Part shown: one piece after another, positions 50,772 through 62,649 of the stretch
Layout: every line of letters begins with the position of its first letter
Position numbering within the stretch: the first letter of the stretch is position 1
Origin: Manduca sexta
Lineage: Eukaryota > Arthropoda > Insecta > Lepidoptera > Sphingidae
DNA: 64,000 nt
NCBI RefSeq assembly: GCF_014839805.1
Contig: NC_051138.1
Span: 8,244,983 to 8,308,982, forward strand
Direction: 5' to 3'
Position numbers and translations under genes: made by a program
Notes under the pieces: generated by a model
Databases searched by the model: none
What the model was told of the DNA's origin: nothing
Seen by the model: only the letters and a program-made list of their open reading frames with translations

Positions 50772-53391
50772 TAGAAAATATAGATTACGGACGCTTATAC
50801 CGAGAATGAAGGTAAAAATTTGATTCTTTATATTTAAGTAAGTCGGCCGGCGAGGGACAATGTCACTTTTGAGTTGGGCTTTACATTTACGCTACAGAAT
50901 TATAGGGTGGTTGGTTCTCAAAACATGTTTATTAAGGTTCCGTCACAAAATAAGAAATTCTCATAGTGTTGCCCGATCGGTTTTTATGTATGTCAGTAAT
51001 TTTAAGCGACAATTAGATTTTTAGTCCATAATATTTATCAATCAATTGTAGAGGGTTTATGTTCTCTATTCGACATATTGTATTCCTTATATAATAATGA
51101 CACTTACCTTAGGGTAATACAGCTCGATAAGAAAAAGACATTTTTGCATTTGCATATACATTACGGAGAATGAAAATTAAGTTATAGATTAATATTCTGT
51201 TCACCCATAAAAATCGCCGTGGATTCACATTATGTTTGTTTTACGTAAATGTTGACGTGTGTTCAGATTTGCAACATCAATACGTTGGAAAAACAAAAAA
51301 AAAGTGGTGTAGCTGCGTGGTGAGCTTTAAACGTAAAACGGCTATAAAAGCATTCATAAAAGTAATTGCTTATTTTAATTATTTAATTTGAAAGATATAT
51401 AAAGTTTTCAGTATATACGACACACAATATACATAAATTTAGTATTCCTCAAAATATGAAACAAGTTGTATTTTTATACACAGTTATGTGTCTTGATACA
51501 TATATAGGTAATAACGCAGTATTTAATATTTTTCCTTTTGATATTACGCATGTTTTTTATAATTAAAAATATAACTTTTTGTGGTATTTTACTATTACTT
51601 ATGTATAGTAATTTTCCACAAAATATACTTTTAAGGAGTAAAGATATAAATATAAATTAGCTATGATAAGAAAATGTAAGTATATTCGGTGGGATACAAC
51701 TTTTTGATTCTTAATTTTATAAAAATCGACAGCATCACGATAATAGGTGCATTACCTGTAGAATTTGTAAAAGGTGAATAATAGTGTAATTAAATATTTT
51801 CTATTTATTAAACAAGTGACTGTGTACCTAGGTACTATTTAATAATTAGTATGTGGATGTTTTTACTTACAGCGCAACAATATAAAAATATTATTTAACT
51901 AACCTGCAAAAACTATATTCTAGACACGGTGGTTGGTTGTACATCAGATTTTATTTTGTGAAGGTTTGATATAGACATTTTATTACAGTAGTAGTAGTAG
52001 TTGTAGTCAGCGCGGGTGATTGTAAAAGTGTCCTCACTCTTTGATCTAAACGTGCTTGTATGGTAATGTGACAACTGGGCCTTGAAAGGTATCTTTAACA
52101 ATTTGAACATCATTGTTATAATGTTCTATGGGATTTTATATAGAACATTGCAATCCGGTTACATTTGAAGGTGGTGGCTACGATCGAAATTATTTATGTT
52201 AATTCCCATGGTTAATTTGACAATCACAAAAGCTTACTTTAACAATTAGTTACCCAAAATTTTGGGAAAGACAAACAACTGTTATATCATGAAACTAGAA
52301 CATGTATGTTTCAGTGTCTTTACGAGTACGAGCTCTGGAACTTTACGTGGGAACTCCGTCTGCGCACAGTTATAATTGTGTGGTAATGGAATTCACAATA
52401 AGTGGTTGTAATAAACTTTATGTGTGATATTAAATCGAAAAATCGGCAGAACGACTTCTTAAATACTTATCACAATATAAAACGCCTTAGCCTACTATTA
52501 TTTGATAAAAAAGACCGAGCAATGTATCCCACATTTACGTGAAAATAATAATATTATTTGTAAAGCGATTACACTGTTATATAACTGTAACACACCGGCG
52601 CAAATGACACTTGATCTGAGATGATATGTAACATCGTTCCCGTTAAACGGCAGAGCTTTTGCTGTCGGAATCGGGTTGTATAGAATCTTTTTTCCATCTG
52701 CTAGGTTTGGATGAAGCGCCAAGTCAGGAACGAATGAGACGGTTAAACTTCCAAACAAAATGTAGTTCAAAATATATATTGTACTGTTTGAATGACTTCA
52801 TAGAATACGCATCGCAAAATCAAAGTGACGCCTCGAGCTATAAAAACAGTAAAGGATTGGGTTATTAAGGTAATGCTGGTGGAAGAGAGGCCGGCCCTGA
52901 CCGCTACACACATTCCAACACAATTTCCCTTTTAACTCGGACTCTGCGACCAGTATTTATCAATGGCATGATCTCACGGTCCGGGCCCACAGACGTGGAC
53001 GGCACTTTATTTATTTATTTAACATTTTATCACTTAGAGTCATCAACCTGTCGCGTCCGCCCAGTTCCGTATAAGATAGTATAGTTTACGAGTGCTTATT
53101 TTAAACAGGAAGTGGTTTTAAATTCTTATTCGAGTTGTGGAAATGGTAAAATAAGATTTTTATTACGTAATACGATTGGTAATGTTTAATTTTTGTTATT
53201 CAGGAAATTTAATTACAATGTTTTTAGCCTCGCCATCAATGGTTTTTAGGTCCTTTTTTAGTTAGATATTCTGTAATCTCCAAAAAAAGTTGTACGACAT
53301 CATTTTATCTCAATTGATAAGAGATAGAAGACAAACAAAAGGTCTTGCAGATCGTTCCAATCTAACTTTTCATAAAAAAATTTTTAAAGTA
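50772..53391. other. No gene confirmed
   Basis: AT-rich. A minus-strand frame at 52770-52498 contains LADGKKILYNPIPTAKALPF and VTYHLRSSVICAGVLQLYNS, which look protein-like, and the DNA there is GC-richer. I cannot assign a family, and it may belong to a dispersed repeat. Confidence 0.35.
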
Positions 53392-54698
53392 CTTAGTCTG
53401 GCCATAAATACTGTTACACTTAATTATAAAAAAATATTACATTTGAATTTCGAATCTGTCATTTTTATACGATTGTTCATTGTGTTTTCTCATTTTGGCG
53501 CCAATACATTGTAAAATATTTTGCGATATTAAAATGGTGTGGGGTGATAAAGAGAACCGAATCGCTGTGATAGCATTACACAAAGTAGGTATGGAGCCAA
53601 ATGCAATTTTTAAAACTCTCCATACACTTGGTATTAGTAAAATGTTTGTGTACCGGGCTATTAATAGGTACAATGAGACCTCCTCTGTTTGTGACAGAAA
53701 AAGATCTGGCCGTCCACGTAGTGTTCGTACGAAAAAGGTGGTCAAAGCAGTAAGGGAAAGAATTCGAAGAAATCCTGTCCGAAAGCAAAAGATTTTATCT
53801 CGGGAAATGAAGATAGCACCTAGAACCATGTCGCGTATTTTAAAAGATGACTTAGGACTTGCAGCCTATAAGAGACGCACTGGCCATTTCTTAACTGATA
53901 ATTTAAAGAAGAATAGGGTGGTAAAATCGAAACAACTACTGAAGCGGTACGCAAAGGGAGGTCACAGAAAAATTTTGTTTACGGATGAGAAAATTTTTAC
54001 AATTGAGCAACATTTTAACAAACAAAATGACCGTATTTATGCTCAAAGCTCTAAGGAAGCTTCCCAATTAGTCGACAGAGTGCAACGTGGACATTATCCG
54101 ACTTCAGTGATGGTTTGGTGGGGTGTTAGCTATGAAGGAGTGACTGAGCCATATTTTTGTGAAAAAGGTATCAAAACATCGGCACAAGTGTATCAAGATA
54201 CCATTCTTGAGAAGGTAGTTAAGCCCCTTAACATCACCATGTTCAATAACCAAGTATGGTCCTTCCAGCAAGACTCGGCGCCGGGTCATAAAGCTCGGTC
54301 CACGCAGTCTTGGTTGGAATCGAACGTTTCGGACTTCATCAGAGCTGAAGACTGGCCGTCGTCTAGTCCCGATCTTAATCCGCTGGATTATGATTTGTGG
54401 TCAGTTTTAGAGAGTACAGCTTGCTCTAAACGCCATGATAATTTGGAGTCCCTAAAACAATCTATACGATTGGCAGTGAAGAATTTTCCCATGGAAAGAG
54501 TGCGTGCTTCTATTGATAACTGGCCTCATCGTTTAAAGGACTGTATTGCAGCCAATGGAGACCACTTCGAATAAGCTTTTTATATTTTTAATTGTTTTAT
54601 ATTTATGTATTAAACTGACACACTGTAAAAGTAATAAATGTTATTTGCAGTTAACAATTTTCTTTTTTCTTTATTACAATATTTATGGCAAGACTAGG
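53392..54698 (+). mobile_element. maT-type (DD37D) mariner, copy B, 1307 bp, intact
   Basis: Flanked by TA (53390-53391 and 54699-54700). Imperfect terminal repeats CTTAGTCTGGCCATAAATAC (left) and, complemented, CCTAGTCTTGCCATAAATAT (right). Contains a complete transposase gene. It is near-identical to copy A at 19601-20905, in the opposite orientation, 32.5 kb away. Termini, target duplication and open frame all look undamaged. Confidence 0.96.
53534..54574 (+). CDS. Tc1/mariner superfamily transposase, DD37D (maT) type, 346 aa
   Basis: Cut-and-paste transposase that binds its own terminal repeats and inserts at TA. Start chosen at MVWGDKENR; an upstream in-frame ATG at 53480 would add 18 residues from the 5' flank. 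Residues about 5-55 and 65-115 form the paired helix-turn-helix DNA-binding region, joined by a GRPR motif (59-62). The catalytic triad is visible: D151 (in TDEKIF), D247 (in QQDSAPGH) and D285 (in SPDLNPLDYDLW). There are 37 residues between the second and third Asp, which defines DD37D. Length is normal for mariner. No stop or frameshift. Whether it is expressed or active cannot be told from sequence. Confidence 0.96.
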   Translation: MVWGDKENRIAVIALHKVGMEPNAIFKTLHTLGISKMFVYRAINRYNETSSVCDRKRSGRPRSVRTKKVVKAVRERIRRNPVRKQKILSREMKIAPRTMSRILKDDLGLAAYKRRTGHFLTDNLKKNRVVKSKQLLKRYAKGGHRKILFTDEKIFTIEQHFNKQNDRIYAQSSKEASQLVDRVQRGHYPTSVMVWWGVSYEGVTEPYFCEKGIKTSAQVYQDTILEKVVKPLNITMFNNQVWSFQQDSAPGHKARSTQSWLESNVSDFIRAEDWPSSSPDLNPLDYDLWSVLESTACSKRHDNLESLKQSIRLAVKNFPMERVRASIDNWPHRLKDCIAANGDHFE

Positions 54699-54819
54699 TA
54701 TATTCTATCTTAAGAGAATAGTTTTAAAGGTTCATAAAAATTATAAATTAAATAAATAGCTTTTTGTCTTATATTTTAGAAGTCATACTTTTATCAATCC
54801 AAGCAACATTTATATAGAA

Positions 54820-55107
54820 CTAGTTGACCCGACAGATGTTGCCCCGTCGTAACAATGAATTTGCAGCGCGCATTCTGTCAATCGCTGACAGCTATTTCAA
54901 ACAATTGATAGTTATATAAAGGTAATATTTTCGTTAAGTTTTTTTAAATTTTCTAATTTTCCGCGCAATTGTTTTTTTTTTCTTTCATAAGAACCTTCTC
55001 CAGACAATAACAAACAAAACAAAAAAAAAATTGTGAAATCCCTCCAGCCGTTCATGCGTGATGGCGTGACCAAGGGAAATAGGGATTAATTTTTATATAT
55101 ATAGAGA
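54820..55107 (-). mobile_element. Non-autonomous Helitron, 288 bp
   Basis: Minus strand: 5' end A|TCTCTATATATATAAAAAT (from 55107), 3' end GTCGGGTCAA then CTAG (54823-54820) followed by T. The body carries AAGAACCTTCTCCAGACAAT and GTTCATGCGTGATGGCGTGA, phrases of a common lepidopteran repeat. Starting at 54820, it lies about 120 bp right of mariner copy B. Confidence 0.7.
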
Positions 55108-55109
55108 TA

Positions 55110-55200
55110 CTAGCATTTTGCTCGCGGCTTGGCCCACGTGAAGGAGTTTTCTGGGATAAAAGTCCCGGTAGTGTATTGTAAAAAAAGTATCAAATTGAGT
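55110..55200 (-). mobile_element. 3' end of a further Helitron, truncated
   Basis: Plus-strand ACTAGCATTTTGCTCGCGGC (from 55109) is the complement of the GCCGCGAGCAAAATGCTAG|T terminus seen in related copies. The sequence continues with GGGATAAAAGTCCCGG. It begins 2 bp from the 5' end of the neighbouring Helitron in the same orientation and is cut off by SINE-derived sequence. Confidence 0.6.
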
Positions 55201-55204
55201 TTAT

Positions 55205-55345
55205 ATGATGTGTGAAGTCTACCAATCCGCACTAGCCTAGCGTGGTGGACTTAAGGCCTAATCTCTCTCAGTAGTAGAGGAGGCCCGTGCCCAGCAATAG
55301 GACAGTATATTATACAGGGCTGATATTATTATAAAGCGTGTATAG
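55205..55345 (+). repeat. SINE family 2, 5'-truncated
   Basis: Matches only the 3' half of the copy at 44871-45190: GTGTGAAGTCTACCAATCCG, GCGTGGTGGACTTAAGGCC, GTAGTAGAGGAGGCCCGTGC and GGGCTGATATTATTAT. The tRNA-like head is missing. Confidence 0.85.
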
Positions 55346-58300
55346 TGTCGAAGGTAAATTGACAATAATAATTATGAGCTATTTATATTACTACACCCTA
55401 ATCACCTTACCCTAATCAATCATGTATTTTATTACTAATAAGTATAAGTTTCCCACCAGTAACAGAATTGAACGCTTAAAAGTACCAACAAAATATGTAT
55501 GTAGTTAAGTGAAAGACATCCGCTCTACATTTTACCACATTTTTTTCAAAAGGAAGTCATAAAACTATAAGTCATAAACTATAAAGAAAGTTGCGTGTAT
55601 AATTTCCTGATATTTATATTTATTTTATAATTGTTTCAAGCATTTGTTTGTGGTTAGAAATGAATTGTTCAGTCATCTTATTTAATTACATGATTTTAAC
55701 CAAATTGACAATAAAAGTTGTGTAGGATAATGAAGTCTATGTGCTTTTGAGTAGGTTTAGAATATTTTCAATAAATTTCTAAATAATATAACAGTAAAAC
55801 TCGCTTCACTCGATTATCCTTAATATTGCTTACATGAAAACCATTTTCCATCAGTCTTTTCACCTTGAGGCGTGTTTTCCTATATTTTATTACGATTGAT
55901 ATAATTCGTTATCTCGTTTAAAACGCTATGTCTATATCCATGTTAACTCAAAATTTATGAAATTGATGCCAGATAAATTATGTTTTGAATATAGAAAAAT
56001 GCCATGGTGGCAAAGCATGTAAAGATAGCTCGAAACAAGAACAAGAGAGACTGAATATCCCGGTCTATGCCAATCCTGGACCTAATATAAACTTTTTTAA
56101 GTACTTAATGTAAATATAAATAATAATACTAAAAGACATATATAACATAATAAATATTTTGTTATAACTTTATAAGTAAATAATTTAATACCTACACAAA
56201 ATTAGTACATAATGCGTATTATGTTTTAGTTTCTCAATCCCGTATTATATATTTTTTTGTTTAAGACGGATTTTCTGCTAGGTTCCTTTCAAATCGTCTT
56301 AGACGAGTTCCACTGTATTTATGTTTAAAATAAAAATAAGGAACATCGTGTTTGTATATTGTCAAATCACAAAAAATGTTACAACATAAAACTTAAAACT
56401 TTGTAGCAAGCTGTTAATTCAGGTAATTAGTCATGTCAAAGATATTTGCCCGATAGTATTTTCTAATATGTATTTCTTAGTAATATGTTATTGAGTATAT
56501 TGCGCGTGTGTTTTTGTAAGTAAATAACTATTGACAGCAGAATAAAAAAGTATTGCAGTATATGAAACATATGGTTGCTAGAAACTACCTTCTACTTAAT
56601 GTTTTCTGGATGTTCCGATATGTAGATTTAATAATAACGATTATATTTTGAATAACAATTTCATAATTCGTCTCAAACCCCGTTTACTTTTAAGCTCTTT
56701 TAGGTACTGAGTGGATTAACCGTAAAGCATTTCTCGGTTAACTTTTATATTATTACCTAAGTATATAGCATGCGGTAGTAACAATGAATTAAGCTTTACT
56801 CGAAGCGAAGGGTATTGCTTCTTAGAACAATTGTATTTCGTATTAGATATGCAGATATGAAACAATATTCAAAGAAGATTAATATACAATATTGACATTA
56901 GTTCAACCCACAGTACAAGTACACACTACGCATGTCTTATTTAACATTTCATTAGTAGATATGCCGACATTGTTTCCATTAAAACTGTCGTAAACATAAA
57001 ATACATGTAAGTATTTGTTGGTATATTAGGCGACGGCGAACTACTTCTACATGGTTCACCTCAGTCCCCACGAGTGAGTGAACAGTTCATACATACATAC
57101 ACTTTGTAGGAATTTGAATGTGTGCGGGACATCCTGTCTCGTGTGTTTGTACGCACTCATATGTATGTGTGCCAGGCACGAACACCACACAGGTATGCGG
57201 CGAGACTTGTATTAACCTGTCGATTCAACCTTGTTCCTTTGTCGCCGTGTGGTTTATCACTATGCAAACAAGCTTTTGTGGCGATATCACTGACTCATAG
57301 CAATAATGTAAAAAGGTATGCTATAGAAACGTTGAGTTTCACTACCGATGAGCCGGAAATATGTTTAAGTATTTTATTTGTCAAAATATTTTTTACTAGA
57401 AATATTTTTATCATTGTAAATGTAACTCGCATATTTTCTGGATGTTCGTTGACGAAATCGTATTATAGTTGAAGAAACCTTTTCATAGGAAACGTGAATC
57501 ATTTTTTAAAACATCAAGATCTGCCGGTCTCAATGTCTTCAAAAATGATAGTCTAGTTCTTAGTAACATTGTACTAAATAATCGTACTAATTTAATTGTT
57601 TTATTTCTACTTGCGCGATTTATATAGAATATTAAACTATTTATGGACAATGTTAAAATGGGAGTGATATTTCTTACGCTCTCGTGTAACATTATATCTA
57701 TTTGATAATTATCTATCATCTGCCGGAAATTCATACTTACTTGTCACTACCCAGTAGAGTCACAATTTTCTAACAACGTAAGATTGGTTATTAAAATTAA
57801 CCAATCGGATAAAAACAGTCAGAATTTATGGTTTCCCAGACCCAGCGTTGGACACCTAAGCAGCTTTTATACTGGTAACACACCCTCGTAAGTTTTTTAC
57901 TCCTGAAGAATACTTACACGTTAGTACAGCTGTGAATTAATTTTATTAATTAATTGGCTAATATAAAATTATACAATAAATATTATAAATGTGTTTATAA
58001 AATATACTCCTTCAGTTGTCATTTGAGTAACCATGCATTATGTAAGTAGGGGCCTCTACTATCTCTATACCATGTATGAACTTTCTATTATTGTGTACTG
58101 TTAGTTATATGAGAATTTTTAGTGAGGATGTTTACGTCTATGAACCACTTTTGATACGCGTGCTGTAAGCTTACACTCGATGGAACATGTCGAAACTTGT
58201 CACTCAAACAGCTGCGTTGGAACCACAATTGATAGTAGTTTTTTTTAGCACAACGACCTCCATTGTTGTATTTATTGAAGATATAAATTATTATAATCAA

Positions 58301-59229
58301 CTTATATACAGGCTGGGATACAAAACGCAGAAGGTTATAGACGACGAATGTCGATGATTGTATGCGAAAAAAGGATTTATAATAATAAGTTTCCTAGTAT
58401 CGGGGTATAAATAACAAAATCTGTTTCTAGGTCACATGATTCCGCCATAGTTTTTAAATTGAGTAACAGAGTTAATTATATGCCAAACAAATAGAGACTG
58501 TAACACATTCGTCTTTAGGTGCATTTTAAACTACGAGTAAAATCATCTCAGCAAAATCCCTGTCTTATGAAGTCGCGATATCATTTTACGCTCGCAAACT
58601 TACATTGCAGGCCAATTTGCGAAAGAGCACCTAGCTTCTGGTGTAAACTCGCTGACTCGGAAGGAAAACAAATAATAAGTCCTATTTGGTTGACCTATTG
58701 AACGGAACCCGGACAGAAATTGATTCCAATCAGATTTAGTGGTTAAAACAGTGTATTGATATTGTTTTCTAAGATTCCTAGTGTAATTTAGACATTCTCA
58801 ATACCATTACCATTCTCATATAATTAAATAATATATGGCTAGTAAATACAGGGTTATTTATCGTTTTTAGGTCAACATCGACTGTCTGTGCAATTTCTTG
58901 TTAACTGTGTCGTAAGGTAGACATTTAAAAATGTTTTGAAAGGTTCTTGTAGGTAAAATTTTAAGTATGACCAATCCAAGACGTTATTAAAATAGTCACG
59001 CACGAAACATGATTTACTTGATGCTGGTGAAAGTATTTTTCTAAATTACCGAGGTCTTTTATGTTATGTAGAAATTTGTGCACAGTGCAATATGTTGGTG
59101 TATCTCATTAATGTACTCGTGCGGTAGGTAGTTGCCTTCGTGGTCAGCGCGCTCTAGTCCGGATCTAGGTGACCCTTATGGGTTCCTGATGTCCACGTAA
59201 TAATAATATGATATGAATACCCATCTGGT
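55346..59229. other. AT-rich sequence, no gene seen
   Basis: A GC-richer patch at about 57020-57300 includes two overlapping open frames, but no domain or splice pattern is evident. Nothing else is supported. Confidence 0.4.
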
Positions 59230-59530
59230 CATATCTGTCCACTTCTAAGCACGAACTTTCTATACTACTGAGGTTTTACGCCTTAATCCACTGATTTGGC
59301 CTAGTGCGGGTTGATAGACTTAACATACTTACTTTCAAAATTCTAATAGAGAAGTTCTAAGTGGGCAGGTTTCCTCATGACGTTTCCCTTCACCGTTAAA
59401 GCAAGTTACATTTAAAAAGATTACACACATTACTTTTTAAAAATTCAAAGGTATGTTACTCTTGGGCTTTGAATTTGCGGATCTTTGTCTCAGTAGTCCG
59501 TTCCACTTCCGACTAGGTTGTCGTTCGGTT
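59230..59530 (-). repeat. SINE family 2, diverged copy
   Basis: Minus-strand order is preserved: ACAACCTAGTCGGAAGTGG, CTTTAACGGTGAAGGGAAAC, GAGGAAACCTGCCCAC, CCGCACTAGGCCAAATCAG. It has many substitutions compared with the other copies, so it is the oldest of the four in this window. Confidence 0.75.
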
Positions 59531-62500
59531 CGTAAATGTGAAAAATTAAGTTTTTCGAAAATAACTTAAAATTATTCGTTTTAATATTTTTTATTGTTGC
59601 AATTAGAAGTTGTCACGCATAAAAATAATTATAACATAAGCATCATAGACAATAGTTATTTAAACCAGTCTTCTAGATGTATATACGCATAGTATTATTT
59701 GTGGCAATTGTTAACATAAACTACCAAGCCCCGGGAAAAATAATGTAATTATTAGGTCATTGACAACTCGGGTGGTGCGACGGCTGCTGAAAGGCGGCGA
59801 AAAGTATAAAAATAGCCAAATATCACACAAAATGGGACACTTACACAGAGGGTTCTATAAGAGAGATTTACTTGAGTCATATTTAGGGATATTATGCTAT
59901 AGTGTAAATACAATAACTGTAAGATGTCATTAAGAGGGTGAGTGATGAGTTTTTTTTACAATATATAGCTCTACGTAGTTTTTGAACAACACCGAATTTA
60001 CTATTTGGTCCGTATATTCAATATCTTTTATTAATGAGATAATTATAGATAAAAGAACCTCAACGTAAAACCTAGATCCGGCCTGAGCGAGTAGGCGGAG
60101 AGGAGTGGCGAGTGGCGGTTGCGGACAGCAACTCTGTTGAAAGTTACGCTAAATTTGCCAACTATTCCCTATAGTCATGTGTTAAGTATTTTCTGTACGT
60201 ATTCGTTTTGAAATTGATTTAACAAGAATTCATTTGTTGGTTGGTAATCTGCAACTGGTATATAAATAAGTATCCTATAGAGATTATTTTGATTGCAAAT
60301 TATTTGATTTAACCTTGCTACATTTAGTTTCAGAAACATCTAAGATAGTCATCGGTACGACAAAAAAATACAAACAAAACATTCGTTCCAAATTCCCAAA
60401 ATCTCAATTTAACACCTGAAAAAGATTTCTTTTCTAAATGCGACGTGCTTCGGACAAAAAACAGGAAGTCATGTGAGATTATAGTCGGTGCGGCATGAAG
60501 GATGTTGGTTTTGTCCTCCCTCGTCGGCTCCGGCGGTTCTGCGTACTGCGCTACACTTGTTTACAATGAGAATGGCAAATAGTCGTGACGTAGGAACGTT
60601 GCGGTATTCCTAAAAAAACCTACACCGAGCTAACCTAAAAGTTAAACAAACTGTGTGCCTGTATAATATTGGTACCAACTATAAGTTGGAACTGGATATT
60701 TTTCCGGACGGGTTTGTAAAGGTTTTGTATGTAGCCCTTTCGTGTAAATATATTTTATGGTCAGATAGCCATATTGGTCTAGTAGCGTAATTGGACTGTG
60801 AAATTGGTTACATTTTAGGTCCTTTTCCGGTTTAGGTATTCTATAATGTCAAACGTCATTTAATTAAGGTCTGGCGACGGTTATAGTAAAGACACTAGGT
60901 TGGTGACGTCATAAATAATAAGACGGACTCTACCCTACACTGCACACTTAACAATGACTACCTCTTACATTTATAAGTTGCTAGACCCAGGTATATTTTG
61001 CGCAGTCGGAAGTCTTTGTAATACTGTAACAATTAAAAGGTATAAATGAATTTGTTTATAATTATTCACACCCTTGTTAAATATTAAATGTTCATATAAC
61101 GTTATTAAATGTGAGGAAATTAGTCACTATTCGTCTTTGTTCGCGCAGCTGATATTTTCCTTATAAAGATCACGCATTGCAATGACTCATATAATCCGTA
61201 TAGGAGTGTAAAAATACAAGAGCTGTCTAAAGTTCAATGGGATAGAAACGAATGAATTGGGTTCAAAATAGCTTTTGGAAGCGTTTATCGGCTAGAATCC
61301 GGTATCTTTTGTTTGGAAAACAAGGATAGATAATCTGCGAATAATCCTTTAGAAACAAGAGTTATAAGATATTGGACAAGTTTATGGTTTCAGCGCGGAA
61401 ATCTTTATTATAGATACAAGATATGAATAATTCCGTCGGGGAATAGCGTGCTAAAGTGGGAATGTTTATAGAGATCTACATTGTTTCATTATCATCTGGC
61501 GTTTATGTCTTTTCGCTTTATATAATTTGTGAAACAATTAATGTTTGGTCCTTTATACTTATAGTCTATGAAAAGTGTAGGAATGCCAAGCTCTTTTTAA
61601 TTTTCTTCAAAAACATAACCCTACTAGTTACCTCACAAGGGAGTATTTAGATGACATTAATATAAAAAGTATGTAAAACATGCAAGATGAGCCCTTTTTG
61701 AAATTGGATACTTGGAAATATAGATGATATCCTACCTCGGAAAACTGCACAAGAAATATTGCCGGAACTATTAACTGAAACTTATTACAAAGAAAAAGTT
61801 TCCTTCAATATTCATACACCTTCGGCACTAATTAACACTCTTTGAAAATATAATTAGAAATTTAAAAAAATGGGCGATCTATAGAAAATAAATTCACTAA
61901 ACCGCATTAAATAACCTGACAGTTCCAATGCCTATGGCAACCATCCACATACTTACGGAACAATAGCTTGAGAGCTGGACGATCGAAATGTCCCCTTCGT
62001 GATGCTCCTTGAGCGGTCGGATTTCTTTTATTTATTTGTTTTAATTCAGTATGGTGGCTAGCGCGCGCCCTATTGATTTATTTGGAATAAGTATCTCCGC
62101 TCGGCCCTACAATTGAGACGAATATAACGACATCCCATTTATTATTTATCAATCCACTTAGGTTACAGAGGTTAAAAGGAGTATATACATATACATAATA
62201 TACCCGAGTGTATTACACTTTGCTCCGTGAAAATTAACAAAAACAGAATCCCCTGATCCTATAAATACTTATAATTATTTAAATTTAAAGATTAGAACAA
62301 AAACAATATGACAAAAATACTCAGTTTTTTTTATCGCTTCATGTATGTAAATAATGTGATAACATACAGGTATGCTTCTACTATATTTGCTGGAGCTTAG
62401 TTGTAAGCACAAGTTAGTGTGTTTGAAAATGTCATATCTGAGCTGTAGGACTGCACGTAGTACAATTATTAATAATTCCACGTGTAGGACAATGCGAATG

Positions 62501-62649
62501 AGTGACATTTCATAATGTATATTTGATATAGGTCGCAAATTAGTAATAAAAAAAATATTCACTAATTTAATTTTAATATTCTACTTCATTAAAGCAATAA
62601 AATTATTACTGCCGTTTACCATTTTATTTAGATATTTATAGTTGTTTTC
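59531..62649. other. AT-rich sequence, no gene seen
   Basis: GC-richer patches at about 60060-60130 and 60500-60580 contain no identifiable exon. Short open frames are uninformative. Confidence 0.4.

Noticed and set aside
53437..53829. 130-residue minus-strand frame over mariner copy B
   Set aside because: Antisense shadow of the transposase gene; the same shadow appears over copy A.
57118..57472. Cysteine-rich secreted-looking peptide
   Set aside because: Two frames overlap, there is no convincing signal peptide, and no splice or promoter context supports a gene.
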